This document shows, piece after piece, positions 33,564 to 46,835 of a DNA stretch of 64,000 nucleotides. Both the position numbers and the translations under genes were made by a program. Where the stretch lies: NCBI GenBank assembly GCA_022578605.1, contig MU394162.1, positions 19,018-83,017 on the forward strand, in the 5' to 3' direction. Each line of letters begins with the position of its first letter. The stretch's first letter is position 1. The DNA is from Camillea tinctor. Lineage: Eukaryota > Ascomycota > Sordariomycetes > Xylariales > Xylariaceae. A model generated the notes under the pieces. That model had not been told where the DNA came from. It did not search any database and was given only the letters and a program-made list of their open reading frames with translations.

Positions 33564-33901
33564 CTCAACTTTTGAGTTTCCATAGGTACAGCTGGGGTTA
33601 CACAACTGCCTCATTGCCTCCAAATCTCCAACTTTATTACCGTCTGTGGCTGCGAAGCTTAAGAGCCCACCTGGGCATTCTTTTGCAGTATTCTAACCTA
33701 CATATATATCCCAAGCTTCCCCAGGTACGCATTTGTTCCCCAGCACCCAAATATCGGTTCCTGTAATGTTACCTTACTGATATTGGACTGATTTCTAACT
33801 TTTATCCTAGTCTCTATGTACCTGAGCTTCAATACCACCACACACTGCTACTACTATTCAGCCCCTCCAACATAAGACATACCCCTTTTGCCTCAGTCAA
33901 C
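32115..33901. other. Intergenic, no gene seen
   Basis: Contains an A/G-rich run near 32440-32520, TAGGTACCTA-type motifs near 32625-32640 and 32785-32830, CCTAA/TTAGG tracts at 32580-32593 and 32999-33013, C/T-rich leader-like sequence near 33020-33210 and a long T-run (listed separately). No gene recognised. Confidence 0.5.
33520..33563. repeat. Poly-T run of 44
   Basis: An uninterrupted run of T. It may be a mononucleotide microsatellite or the reverse-strand tail of a decayed retroposed copy; the flanks show no recognisable element. Confidence 0.85.
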
Positions 33902-33935
33902 ATGGCTACCAACATACAGTTTCTCAACATCGTCC

Positions 33936-33966
<31 letters not shown>

Positions 33967-35198
33967 TTTTGCTTTCCCCATCTTTCCTATTTTTGGCAAT
34001 AACCTATTCCCGTTCTTCCCTACAATCCCGCCTGAATCTAACGCCGTGGTTGTCTGTGCAGTATGCGGTGGTATTTGCAAGCCAACGGTTCGTAATAAAT
34101 CCTCATCATGGTTTCATATACACAAGCTAATTCTATTCTTTTTCTCTTTTCCCCTTTTTCAAATAGACTGCCTCACCCCTGGCGAACTTTGAGTCTCATG
34201 ACCGCGACTGGATGCATCCAATGCTCATCAAGGCTAAGCCTAAATATCAAGATTGGCGCAAACAGCCCTTCACTGCACGGGCTTTCAACCGAATAGATGA
34301 TGAATTGTTCATCGAGATGGGCGTCTCTCGTTTTATTGGTGGTGCAGGTGGATTCTATGTCTCCAACCCAGCTAAAAACTCTGGAGTATCCAATGTCTCT
34401 ATCAACACCAGCCTCTCAGAAATGGCCATTCCTGTTCACCGCAACTGTCTTGATCTTGCCAAAATCTTCTGTCGGTATCAGGCTCGCTTCGATATCGACT
34501 TCCGCAGCGCTGGCGGTGGTGCACCCTCCAGCCTCGCTCACCTCTACGAAATTTGGTGCAAACGTGCCATTGCCATTTGTCCCAACGGCGTTATGACCAA
34601 GCCCTTCAAGGAACCGACTAATTACATGGGCGCCCCTTGGGCAAAACTCCTTGACGACTACGTCAAGATTTTAGAAAATGACAAGAGCCTGTGCAAGTAT
34701 GAGGCTAATCCAATGTACCCGGGCGATATCACAACGAGAGTCATTTGCAAATACCTGCAGCCCCTGGACACCAATGACCTGGAGCCAAGTCCAGAGATAG
34801 CCGAATGCTGGAAGCGCATCGAGAACATGCCCTTGGAAATTGGTGTGCGTATAATTGAAGCGATTGAACCTTTTGAGGATGGCTTAACAAAGGCTTGCTT
34901 GAAGCCTACGCGCGTTTTGCACAACGACTGGTGGAGAGAGAAGTTAATGTCAGGTACCTTGATTCCCTGGTTGTTTGACCTCGATAATACGTTGGTGGAC
35001 CAGCATTCCCTGAAATACGGCCATGAGGACTGGGACTGGGAGCGCTTATGCCGCCAACTTGCCCAGCCGGATGTCTTCGAAGAAGGCGGTATTCTCTACG
35101 GCGTCTCGGACCACCTCTGGAACCGACATCGCATCTGGAAAGTATTGAACGCAGCCCGATTAGGCCACATGGTCTTCGAGCTCCCTGATGAGATCTAA
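33902..35198 (+). CDS. Uncharacterised fungal protein with N-terminal CxxC motif
   Basis: Exons 33902-34087 and 34167-35198, 405 residues. Exon 1 begins MATNIQFLNIVHQ, followed by an Asn-Gln repeat encoded by a CCAGAA microsatellite, a hydrophobic Phe/Pro stretch, then VVCAVCGGICKPT, a short Cys motif. Exon 2 continues TASPLANFESHDRDWMHPM. The body has several Trp-rich patches (LYEIWCKRAIAICPNG, NYMGAPWAKLLDDYV, WLFDLDNTLVDQH) and ends WKVLNAARLGHMVFELPDEI. A Cys motif near the N-terminus followed by DxDW resembles many fungal F-box-like or heterokaryon-associated hypothetical proteins, but no domain can be assigned. No signal peptide and no convincing membrane segment are seen. Confidence 0.75.
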
Positions 35199-38100
35199 GG
35201 ATGCGTTCTATACGAAGGTCCAACTAGAACACATGATGGTGGGTGCTTGAACTTGTTTGAAGGAGTTGTTTTCTTGCAGATACGCTGGATCACGAAGCTC
35301 GAAGCATGGATCCTTTGTTCCTTGGCATGGGCATATATGCTGGCCAGCGACATCTGTCCCTCTCTACCCCTCCCGTTAGTCTCTGGTCTAAACCACACCG
35401 GTAAACTATATACCACTGCGATTGATACCAAAGACGCGTTGAAATTGTCGTTTTACTCTCGTATTTTCACTTTTCTGCTATTTTCGCCGACCGCCGAGGT
35501 TCTGGACATGCCGCATTGGAATCGGGGGGTCTGGGTTCCGTCGTATAGGCTCTCCGACTCAGAATGAGGCAGTGCTCACACGACGCACAACACGCAGATG
35601 CAATATTTTGGCGCCAGTTGAAACGATTTGGCCGGATGCCGGGTGGAATGATGTTCATGTGGAGGTTCATGTGGATGTTCGGCCAGCTATGCAACGATCC
35701 TAAGCATAGCTTGAGCTGCAATCTCTGTAAATAATTCACGAAAGAGCAATCCGGTAAATGATTGCTCTTTAGTGAAGCTTTGTAATTAGTAATTGATGGC
35801 TTAGAACTGGTACTGGTTCTAGTTCTAGTTAGCTATCTCTTGTAATGTTTGGGATTTGACTATATGGCGAATGCATTTTCTTCATTACACATGCATTTTC
35901 TGTCTTTCTTTTTATTATTATTATTTTCTTCCGTATTTGTGCTTATTCGTAGTGTAGTGTATAAGTAAATTTTAAGAAGCGTTGTTGAAAGATGCTTTTT
36001 GGTGGATCAATCCCCTCATCCACCTTCCCACTGGAGAAGCGTGGATCTCGGTACATAAAAGTGTGTGTGTGTGTGTGTGTGTGTTAGTGAGGCAGTGAGG
36101 GTAGGCAGGTAGTATATACTCCGCAGGCAGGCTATGTTATGTATGCAACCTAGGTATGTATGTGGTGTACATAAATAACCTATTTGCCTATCTGATATGT
36201 ATGGTCTTTTTATTTCAGGGTTTCCAGTCGTTACCTGATTATGTCAGTTCATCATAGCCAAGTTTTGGATTTCAGAATTGAAACTGATTAATCAGCTGCA
36301 GGGGGTACGACTTCTAACGAGGATACGGTTCCTTCCGAGCAAGAGACCGATGAACGAAGGAAGAAAAAGCAATTTTATAGCGTTTTTTCTAGAACCAATG
36401 GAACGTCGCGTGCGTGCTTCTGTTGTACATACTAACCTAACTATAGCTAAAGGCTATTAAAGAAAAATAACCTAAATCGTTTAGGCTTAGACCATGCCGA
36501 TACATATCAATTAACCTAGTGTAAAAAGGGAACGAAGATGATTCTGTTACGTTAATAGAAACTCGTCAAATTTATAGTGAATAGGTTATTTTGTCTTCTG
36601 TTTTGCCAAGAAAACGATACATGTTGTATAATGCGTCCTACATGTATGTAACATATCATATTATTCTGAGTCTCGGAAGTTCGGTACTAGAACATGTATA
36701 GGAAAACCTAAACCAGTTGACATTATACTTACACAGTATACTCTTAACTAACTAACATGCTTACACATGTAAGCACTTAAGTATACAGTTTAAACCTACA
36801 TACAACATACATTGAGTGAAACGTATAGAAGGAAAGTACATGTCAATGTCTTACATAAATAAATTCATCTTAATTTTTTTATAGAAAAGTCTAGGCTTCT
36901 TTTACAAACACCTTTTACACCATTTTTTTCTTCTCTTCTTTTCTACCTTTCCATTTATGTACAGCAAACGCAACTCTTCCAGGATCGTTTGGAGGGGGGG
37001 CGTGGTTGACTCCACCTTCTTACATTGTCCTTATCGTCCGGGAACGCAGGCCCTTGCATTGCAGCAGCGGCTGATCCCCGCTGCAAGTACACAATTGCTC
37101 ACCTATTTGAAGAAACGGAATAGATGATAAGCGATACTGGGGAGGAGGGGAGGGGGATGAGAGTAGGGTGAGGAGAACAAGAAGAAGACGACGTTGCCTT
37201 CGGCAAGCTGGCCCCTGCTCCCTTTATCGCCATCCCGATCAATGTCGATGATAAGACTGACCGGCCCGTTTTCTCGATATGGAACCGAAACCAACAGCAT
37301 TAAAGCATGTACCATTACATACACACATACTACAGTACTTACCAAGACTGCCACGCTTGCCACGACAACTACTGCTGCTGCTACTGCTGCTGATACGACT
37401 CTGAGGTACTTTAAAAAAAAAGACAATGCTAAAGAACCCGATTGCCTACGGCATATATATATGTGTGCGTATGTAGCTGGCCAGCCCATGTCGAAAACTA
37501 GGTCTGCATCTATGTTTACTACATCTACATCGCCAACCACTTCCTAACCTAACCCCATGCCTTTGCTTTTTAGGAAGCGAATCCCGGAGTGTGTCTTGGT
37601 TTGTTAATCAGGGGACTTTTTTTACCCTTTCTCTCTTCCCAACTGCAGTATACACTGCATACTGTTGCTTCGCCCTCGCCATCTCACACGGGAGGAAACA
37701 CAGCCAGTCACAGGTTTTCTTGTCTTACCTATCCTACTTATTTATTTCATTTTCCCCCTTCTTTTTCTTCACTTTTGTCTCTATAAAAAGAACCGATCTA
37801 CCTTCTGTCTCTTTTCCTCGCCTTCTTACTTGCTGCTCCCGCTTCCCGCCCACTTCGGTCCTGCAAGTTCTCATTGAAGTATTTGCTACTATGCTGCGCT
37901 GTCAGATCTGATAAGTCAGATTTTTCCCATGCAGCAAGGCAAAGCAAAAAAGGAAGTGCAGATTTCTTCTGTATGTATGTAATACCCAAGTACGTATATA
38001 CGAATGCTACCGAGAATTGTCGTTTGAATCTCCAAGCAACTCCGCCCAACACCTCTTCTGTCTCTTCGCCGGCGACCCGTACGACTTGAGAAGGGGAAAT

Positions 38101-38479
38101 AAAAATCAATAAATGAGTATATGAAAGCCGAGAGGGGATCCGTGCCACACCATTCCTATTTGCGCGACAATACATATACATACATACATTGGTTACACAT
38201 ATACCGCGACCTTAGTTGAGGTTACTTGAATTTACCCTACCCAGCTCATATCATTCAAAAGACTAGGACGGCATCATCTCTAGAGAAAATCGTCAACTAG
38301 GAATATTGCAATAACAACCATAACAACAACAACAACCACTACTATTACCCATACTACGACTATAAAGCTTGGCTTGTTACTCTAATCCGTCTGCAGCGAC
38401 TACACAACCTCTAGAAAAGACCCGTGTCGCTCAACGGTAACGGTAACAGTAACCTAGTTCAGTGAACCAAACTCAGATT
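35199..38479. other. Long intergenic stretch, no gene seen
   Basis: A 3.3-kb gap. Several short open frames (for example 35247-35567, 37103-37540 and 37194-37547) have low-complexity or unrelated translations and are not supported. It holds a GT microsatellite, a CCTAA tract at 37543-37555 and a CAA-rich probable 5' leader of the permease near 38310-38345. Confidence 0.5.
36061..36084. repeat. (GT)12 microsatellite
   Basis: Twelve uninterrupted GT units. Confidence 0.9.
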
Positions 38480-40578
38480 ATGGCCAGCACCGAGTCAGCC
38501 CGTGCCGACTCGGCCGAAAACAAACAGCCCGAGTTGGGAGGCATCGACAATGAAACGGTCGCCGCCATCGACCGCGGCGTCGAGGTCAATGCTGCTGGCT
38601 ACAAGGACCAGCTGAAGCGCCAGTATGGACTACTCGGCATAGTCGGTGTGGCCCTCACCGTCGACAACGCATGGGCGGCCCTGGGGTCTTCAATATCGGT
38701 CTCTATCCGTAAGTACTTACATTCATCTATATAACATGACCTTATAGGTTATAGTCATCTCATATATTATAATATAACTTACACACATATTATCGCAGTT
38801 AACGGCGGCCCCCCGGGACTAATCTTCGGTCTCATCGTTGCTCTGTTCTACTACTCCTTTATTGGCTTGAGTCTTGCCGAGGTATGAAGAACTCTTTCCT
38901 CACTTCCCCTTCACCCCCCTCCTCCCATCCCCTTCTCTTCTGTTAATGCTCATCCCTGGCATTAATTCCTCCCGCCTCCTCCAATCGGGCTTTTACCCAG
39001 CCTACAATGCAACAATTACTGCATACATGGTGTGCATTACACATGATCTCGGACATTTCTTTCCTTTTTATTCCCTTCTTCCTTTATTTCCTTTGCTAAC
39101 ATTTCCGGGCTTTTCGAACAAAAGCTCGCCTCCTCCGTACCCACCGCCGGCGGTGTGTACCATTGGGGCACCATCGCAGCCGGGCCGCGATATGGGCGCA
39201 TGGTCGGCTTCTTCGTGGGCTGGATCAACTTCTACGGGTGGATGTTCGACCTGGCGGCGCTGTTTGAGATCACGTCCAACATCCTGGTGCAGATGTACGC
39301 GACGTACCACGGGGACAGCTACGTGCCCGAGGCGTGGCACGTCTATGTGACGTACGTGTCCATCCTGTGGCTCTCGACTATCTTCGTCATCTTCGCCAAC
39401 CGCCTCATCCCGCTGACCCAGAACCTCGGCATGTTCTTTGTCATCGTCGGCGGCGTCATCACCATCATCGTCATCGCCGCCATGCCCGAGCGCCACGCCT
39501 CCAACCACTTCGTCTGGGGCTCTTTCAACGAGAACAACCTCACCGGCTGGCAAGGCGGCGTGGCTTTCCTTCTCGGCGTCCTCAACGGCGCTTTCACCAT
39601 CGGCACCCCCGACGCCATCACCCATATTGCCGAGGAGCTGCCGCACCCACGTCGCGACCTGCCCAAGGCCATCGGGCTGCAGCTCGGACTAGGGTTCTTC
39701 TACGCCTTCGTGTTCGCCATCGCCATCGGGTACGCCATCACGGACCTCTCCGCCCTACAGGGCGGCATCAACACGTACCCACTGGCGGTGATCTACGCGC
39801 AAGCGACCAACAGCGCGGGCGCCACTTTTGGTCTACTCTTCATCCTCTTCCTCAGCACGGTGTGCTGCTGCATCGGCACGCTGCTGACCAACTCGCGCAC
39901 GTACTGGGCCCTCGCCCGCGACAACGCCGTGCCCTTCTCCCCCGTCTTCGGCCGCGTCCACGAGGGCCTCAGCTGCCCCGTCTACGCCACCCTGTTCGTG
40001 TCGCTCGTCGCCACCGGGCTCGGCGCCGTGCCGCTGGGTAGTAGCAGCGCGTTTCTCGCGCTCACCGGCTCGTTCATCGTGCTCACCAGCGTGTCGTACG
40101 CTATCCCGTTCGCGGCCAACATGGTCACCGGCCGGAAGTACTTCCCCCCTGGCCCGTTCCACTTGGGCCGCGCGGGATACGGCATCAATCTGCTCGCGGT
40201 GCTACTCATCGCCGTGTTTGACATATTCTTCTGCTTCCGTACGTGTTTTCCTTCCTCCCCCCCCCCCTTTTCTCTTTATACACACATATATATATCCTGC
40301 CTCGCTCCCTTTTGCTCCCGCGTGCTAAGACTAGACTGACCTTCACCACAGCGTACTCCCTCCCGACCACCGTCGAGTCGATGAACTACAACAGCGTCAT
40401 CCTCATCGGCACCGTCACGCTCTCGGGCATATGGTGGATGCTGCACGCAACACGGCATTATCCCGGCCCCAAGGTAATGCAACTGTACATACACGATGAT
40501 ACGGCGCCGTTAGCGATGTCGGCGGCGACGACAACAACACCGCCGAACGGGGCGGAGGTGAGCGAGAAGAAGGGGTAG
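38480..40578 (+). CDS. APC-superfamily amine/amino-acid permease (choline/GABA type)
   Basis: Exons 38480-38708, 38799-38881, 39125-40238 and 40352-40578, 550 residues. The ATG before ASTESARADSAENK is used; a GTG six codons upstream is not a fungal start. TM1 is followed by NGGPPGLIFGLIVALFYYSF, then LASSVPTAGGVYHW, the conserved E-x-A-S-x-x-PTxGG-type segment. PDAITHIAEELPHPRRDLPK (about residues 265-285) is the family loop, followed by repeated hydrophobic segments, about twelve in total. TNSRTYWALARDNAVPF and the terminal PGPK match fungal choline and GABA permeases. It should import a quaternary amine or amino acid across the plasma membrane; which one cannot be told. Intron 2 is unusually long (243 nt). 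Confidence 0.9.
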
Positions 40579-41204
40579 GATGAGTCATGTGATTATGATG
40601 ATTACGATTATGAACTTGTTTTTAATAAGAGAATTGGGAAGAGGAGGGGGGTCGAATATAAAAAGCATCGCGGGATCATGAAGTAGAGACGGCAATTTAT
40701 CTGCTGATCTGTCATGTAAGCACTAGGATTGAAAAGATTTCGATGAGCATATGAAGAGGAATGTATGGACATTGTTTATATACTTACCTATATACCCGAA
40801 TACATGATGATGAATAGCGAGGGGGGTTGGGACCTCATGCTTTATCTTGATTTGCGTCTTGCTCGTGTGGACTTGATGAATCAATTATTTGAAGGATAGC
40901 CCCTGGAAAAGTAAGCGATAATTTCCCCCAATGACTTACAAGGTCACCACTGTACCCCTGAGTTATGAAAACTGAGAAGAGTGCTGATATAATGCCCTCC
41001 CATGTTTTATATGCTCTAAACAGACTCTAAAATAATAACTGAAAAGGGGGCTGAATGGTAATTATTATATTATACTGTATATACCCCAGGACCTATGAAA
41101 TACCATTCCATGAGATGTAAGTAGAGTGATTATCGTGAAGACAAAAAACAGCACAAAACTCCAATAATCTTCATTAGATATACCGCAGCAAGCCTCCAAG
41201 CCGA
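40579..41204. other. Convergent 3' ends, no gene seen
   Basis: AT-rich gap between the permease and the DUF3176 gene; nothing recognised. Confidence 0.5.
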
Positions 41205-43904
41205 CTAACCCCTCAGCAGACTAGCATCGCCCGCCTCATCCAACTGCACCTTTACCCCCTGCGCCCTACGCTTCAGCTCGCCTAATCCAACATCCCCCCT
41301 TTTCCACTCTCCCTTGCCCCGCAACACTCTCTCCCTCATCTCATCATCCAGCCCATGAAACAGCACCGCCAACGCGCTGCTCTTCCACGTCCTCGCGCCC
41401 GCACGTCTCGAGCTCCACACCGCTCCGCCCAGGAACGCCGCCGCCGCAAGCACCACCACAATGGGCAGGGCGGCGAACCCCCAGCGTACATGCACATACG
41501 GCTGGGCGGCGAGGGCGCTGCCCGCCACGGGCACCGCGCCCAGAAACCCGCGGAACGCGACCGTCACCGACGTCGCCACGTCGCGCACCAGCATGTCGAT
41601 GCCGCCCGCGTACTCGTAGTAGTTCCAGTAGAACGCGGTGACGACATCCGAGTCGAAGAAGGTGGTCCCGCTAGCGATGCCCACGGTAAGATTCACCACC
41701 ACCGCCGACGGGGACGCGGTGATGGTCCGGTTGAACGCCGCGCTGCTGCGCACCGCGCCCCCCCGCGCGAACAGCGCGCTGAACCACCCCCGCATCGCGA
41801 GCATCGCCTCGATCGAGAGCACGTACGGCGGCGCCGCCGCGTCCGCACCAAACGTGTACACGTCCCGGTCCGCGGACGCGTCGCTGATGTCGACCACGCT
41901 GGTGTTGACGGCCTCCCGCTGCACCGCTTCCGTCAGCGCGCCGGCCGAGACGCGCGACGAGAGCGTCTGCACGCACGCGCTGAAGGTGCATTGCTTGGCC
42001 CACGGCTGCACTGCGGGCGAGTCAGTATTTTCCCGAACGGGAGAAAGGAAAGTTAGGTACGCACCCGTGCTCCCCCCGTTAGCGCCCCCCTCGCGCGCCT
42101 CGGACCCCATGAACAGCAGCCGCGCGATGGTCGAGTGCGGCAGGGCCCCGCGCGCGGGGGGGATCTGCGCCGTGAGCGAGAAGACCTCGGCGCGGGTGCG
42201 CAGGGACGCCCCCTGGGGGACCTTCCACCCGCAGTCTTCGGCATCCGAGGCGGAGGAAGAGGTGGAGTTGGCCGCAGAGCAGTCCGGCTCGATGAAGGGC
42301 GTCAGGTCCACGCACGACGCGCACACGGCGAGCGTCTCGTACGCCGCCCACGTGCAGTTCCCCGTCGGGCACGCGAAGGCGAGGGATGCGCCTGGCCGCC
42401 CGTTCTCGGCGAAGAGCCCGTTGTAGACGGCGGATTTGAGGGGCAGGAGGGGGACGAAGCCCGCTGTGGTTAGGGGTGGTTAGTTCGGTTTATCTATCGC
42501 TGGGATAGGGGGGAGGGGGTGTAAGTAGGAAGGTGGTGTGTATTGTGAGTTAGGCCAGTTTCTGTATATCCCAAGGAAGAGAAGCAAAAGGCAGAGTCGG
42601 ATAAAGAAAAGAGAGAAAGGGGGAACATGAAGAAGAGGGAAACATACTGCTAGACGTATTCCCCGGTAGCGCGCCCGTGTAGTTGAGCGCCCGGTTGACG
42701 CTTGCCCCCTCGGGGCTCTCGACTGTGCGCGTCTGGTACGTAACGACCTGCTGCGCAAAGGGGCTCAAGCCGAGCGCGGTGATAGCCACGACAGCGCCGA
42801 AAGAGCCGAGATACCTGTAGGGGATATAGGTTAGTTAACATTGCTCCCGAGAGATCTAATCCCCTTCTCCCTCCCTTCTCCCTCTCCATGAGCAAAAATA
42901 CCACAAAGAGGAAAACAGAAGCACAAGAAAAAAAGAAAAGAAAAAGAAAACTCACCCCCCGCGCCCCGTACCCAGCAACTTCACCGCGCCCCACGTGCCC
43001 CTGCTCGCCTCGTCGAACCTCTCCAGGTCCGCGAGCGGCGCCCGCCGCTCCGTGAACCGCACCCACTTGAGCTGTCCCAAACCGCCCTGCAGCGCGACCC
43101 CGACGCCCGCCGTCGCCACCGTGACCAGCAGCGCGATCAGCGCGTTGAGCGTGATGTCGTAGGGCCAGTCCGGCAGCGGCTGCCCGTTGAACCACCCCAG
43201 CACGCCCAGCACCGCGCCCACGGCCGCGAGGGCTATGGCTACGGCTACGGTTTCGAGGGTCCAGGAGGACTGGAGGGGGGTTAGTTGGTGGGCGGTGTTT
43301 TGGGGGGCAGTTTGGAAAAAAAAAAAATAAAGGCGTGGCGTGGGAGTGGGGATTTGGATGCTGAGGTATGGTGGGAAGGTTTGGCTCCCGTGTAGACTTG
43401 AAAAGGGGCGTGGAGGGAGAGGTTAGGTGATTTCCTAAAATTACTCACTTTGGTCGTGCTGCCGCATAGGACACGGTGGCGGTTCTTCTTCGTTCTTGGA
43501 TGGCGATGTTTGTGCGTGGAGAGCTTCGATGACGAGTTGGCGGCGGTCGTGTCGAGGTCGTCGAACTCGTCGGAGTAATCATCTCCTCCCCTGACCGCGG
43601 CCGACGACGTGGTCGCGATCGTGCTGTCGCTCCACCCGCGCTGGTGGTGGGGATGGAGTGGAGGCCCGCTGGCGGCGACAGCGGGGAGGCCGGCCCAGTA
43701 GGGGCTCACCTCCCCCCGGAGGTCGACGTCTGCGTAGTCCTTACGGTAACCCGCCACGCCGTCATTGAGCGGGAAGGGCTGGCTGTTGTTCTCGGGAGAG
43801 GCCACGTGAGGAGCTGCATGCGCAAACTGGTCGTTTCCGGCGGGTAACGAGAAGACGGTGCTGCTATCGAAGGCAGCGTGGTCATGTACTGGAGTGTACG
43901 CCAT
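41205..43904 (-). CDS. DUF3176 membrane protein
   Basis: Exons 43904-43449, 43269-42956, 42814-42648, 42463-42065 and 42010-41205, 713 residues. The N-terminal 150 residues are polar and His/Ser-rich. The DUF3176 core follows: a first membrane segment (LGVLGWFNGQPLPDWPYDIT), TLNALIALLVTVATAGVGVA, GLGQLKWVRF, RFDEASRGTWGAVKLL and LGSFGAVVAITALGLSPFAQ. After this come an extracytoplasmic Cys- and Asn-rich region (CPTGNCTWAAYETLAVCASC, several N-x-T/S sites), a final membrane segment near residue 620 (FAALPIVVVLAAAAFLGGAV) and a charged cytosolic tail. The family is common in Pezizomycotina and has no known function. The fourth intron (42064-42011) is 54 nt, stop-free and in frame, so its retention would be tolerated. 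Confidence 0.88.
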
Positions 43905-46835
43905 GACGACTCTCTCTTCTCTTACCCCTGAGGTTTTTGGACCACTATCACGCCCTCTCACTTGAGATGGGAACTATGTCAGGGAGCGGTCCAGATGAAT
44001 ATGTAGGAGAGACGGGGGTTCTTCTGAATATCTATACTATGAGAAGATTGCCCACTAGGTGCAAGATTTCCAACAGAGGAATAGTAAGACAGGTTGTTGT
44101 AGTCTGTCCAGGGACAAGTAAGGAGCGGAGAGGCAGTTTATATATAAAGGAGGCTATCTATAACCCCGCCTTCTGCGCTGAGATGCCGTCTTTAGCCATT
44201 CCACAGGGCTCGCTTCGTGATGGATACCTATAATCAATATTTACATGATTTGATACCCCTCTCGTTATCGGTTCATGTAAGATCGCTGCAGTTGGGGCGT
44301 TTCCGCTGAAATCTGAACTCCTGAAGGCTGACCGACTAGCTCATCATGGTAAACAGCCACTTTCACATATAGGCAAGTGTTCCGTCCCTCCCTCCAATCT
44401 TGTTCTATATGGATATCTACGGTTCACACAACCGGCAACTTCTATTATCCCAACGTAGCTCGCTTAGCAGTCGGCTGGCAATAGAAACTCGAGATCTACA
44501 GTAGCGTCGATTTAGTCGATGATACTATAATATGTGCGCCAAGACAATGACGATATGGTGTTCCCATCGGTACAGCAGAGGGATGAGGCTCAATTGAGCA
44601 TATAATACCATACTAGGTTATACGAGTATATATGTTCTCCTCCGCTTATAGTCGAATTGCACTCTCACTGTTGGCATGTGTGCATGTATATATGTCGTAT
44701 ATGTATGTTCATCGCTGACAGCCGGCCAACTGCATCTCATCCCCGCGCCTCTGTCCACTCAAAAGCTCAGCGTAGAGCCGTCCCGCGCATGCCAAGATGC
44801 AAGTGATAAGAGCAACATTCAGCCCACTGCCACCAAACAGGTTTTTCGAGTCTGCTTTGAGAGAGCCGACTGAAAGAATGGGATAAGGCTGTGCGTAGAT
44901 TTTCTCTAGAATGGTTACACCGCAGGTACACATCGTGCACGGCGAGTTCGTCCGAGGTCTAGTGATGTGGGGATTATGTCTTCTTGTTGGCTGATTTTTC
45001 AATATTCTTTTTCGCTTTCCCCTTTATAGATCTCGGGTTTTCTGTAGAGGGGGAAGGAGGGATTATTCGAGAAGCCTTGCCCAGTGTATAATAGGGCCGG
45101 TTATTAGTGTTTTCTATTCTTGTATTTTGCCACTAGGATTGGAATGGAAAGAGAAAACAAGTAGGGACTTGGGGTGATCGCAGAACCGGAGTAAACTTTC
45201 AGTCTCAGGGGGCTGTCATCTTTCGATGTGTGTTGCTAGTCAGGTAGTTTGGGGACGTAAATAAGATCCCTACATTTATAGACGCTAACTTGTCGGTTTA
45301 TTCTTTTTATATACCTACCTAGTTTGGACCTGAATAAGTTTTTATTTATGACGTCTAAGTGATATAGTGAGGATATATTATTTTTACTAAGAGGCTATAC
45401 ACTATATATATGTAGTTATAGGAGTTGCTTTTATAACATTTCTTGATTAACTTAGGCAGGCCTCTCTGACAACTGAATCCAGTTGAAACGCTGAGCTTCT
45501 TGTATACAAATAACTGTATAAGTGGAATATCTGGACGTCGATTTAAGCTAAAAAATATTTTATTACAGGATAAGCAACCGACATAATAGAGAAGTCTGTA
45601 AAAAATATGTTAGACTTTTAGGACGCAAATATATTCGGGGGGCAATATGAGGCTGCTAAAGAGCCTAATTATAGAATTATCTGCTAATTGCAAAGAAACA
45701 TGGCCATGTCCTATCAACCATACATATAAAAAGGAAGAACCCTAACTGAAAAAAAAAACCGAGAGAGTTAGTTCTATTAGAGGGAAATTCTTCAACAAGG
45801 CACAATGTAACCTACCTTATGTCTACATCCCTTTTGGTGGAAGAAGCTATCGATGTCCTTATCGTATTACTTGTGCAGGAGAATCCGGGTCGAGTAGTAA
45901 TATCAAGTCTCGCTCCATGGTTTCTAGAGTTCTTGAGTAAAAGGATTCATGGGGTTACTAATCAAACAAATTTTTTTTTTCGCTTTCTATGGATGAAGGA
46001 CTTAACTCTTAATTCATAAGAATATATGATATAATTAATAATATAGTATATGTCAATAGACAGAGTATGTATTTCAAAGGGGGCCATATTCATCATTCTT
46101 CATTACAGTAAAACGACGAACTGATGGCTAAGATACACACGGCTATGTCTATAGTTGTCTGTATGCCTAGGTACAGTACAAAATATCAAATGGCTTTCTT
46201 TCATTTCGAAGTTTGAGGAGAGAGGTACGATACAGAACTTAGAGCGCTCATACACAAGCAACACAATTATATCTGTGGCTTGGAACCTTTGAATATTCCA
46301 AGCTATAGATGTATATGCTACAAAAGATACATTATATAGAAATTGAAACCGGTCAGACTTTTCGACTGTACCTACAATTAGGTAAGTGTCTCACCACATA
46401 CGCTTCTTTTAAATTACAAGCCACAAAATACTGAACACGGTCATTTTACGTAAATGAAGTAAGCTGCCTCAAGAATTAGAAAATACTTCCAGGAACCTCC
46501 CCATCCGAGGTTGATGGAAGAGTTGTGTCAGCAGACTTGTAATTGTTTGACTCTTCGTAACGAGAATCAATTTGTATGGCCTTCTAACCTAAGATAAGGA
46601 TGACATATGATATAATCATTTAGCACAAACTAAATGACTAAGGGAGGTTGCTATATTTTAAGTGATAATAGTAAAGATCGCTCCGCTGCCAAAAAAGGGG
46701 GGGCTTCCGAGGCCGGATCGGTAAAGTTGGACCTCGGCACATTCCCTCCACGGCAACCCGTGCCCGTATCTACGCTCCTTTACCCACGCCCTACCAACGA
46801 CACCTTCGTGTAAGTACCTACCGACAGAGAAAGCG
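43905..46835. other. Long intergenic stretch, no gene seen
   Basis: A 2.9-kb AT-rich gap. Open frames at 43937-44233, 44676-44873 and 45819-46019 have no family similarity. No RNA gene or transposon ends recognised. Confidence 0.5.

Noticed and set aside
37103..37547. Overlapping 145- and 117-codon frames on opposite strands
   Set aside because: Thr/Ala and Val/Ala repeats from a CTG/ACT-type microsatellite; no start context, family or splice partner.
38882..39124. Extra exon inside the long permease intron
   Set aside because: The family sequence runs directly from LSLAE to LASSVPTAGG; the intron has good ends and a CTAAC branch point.
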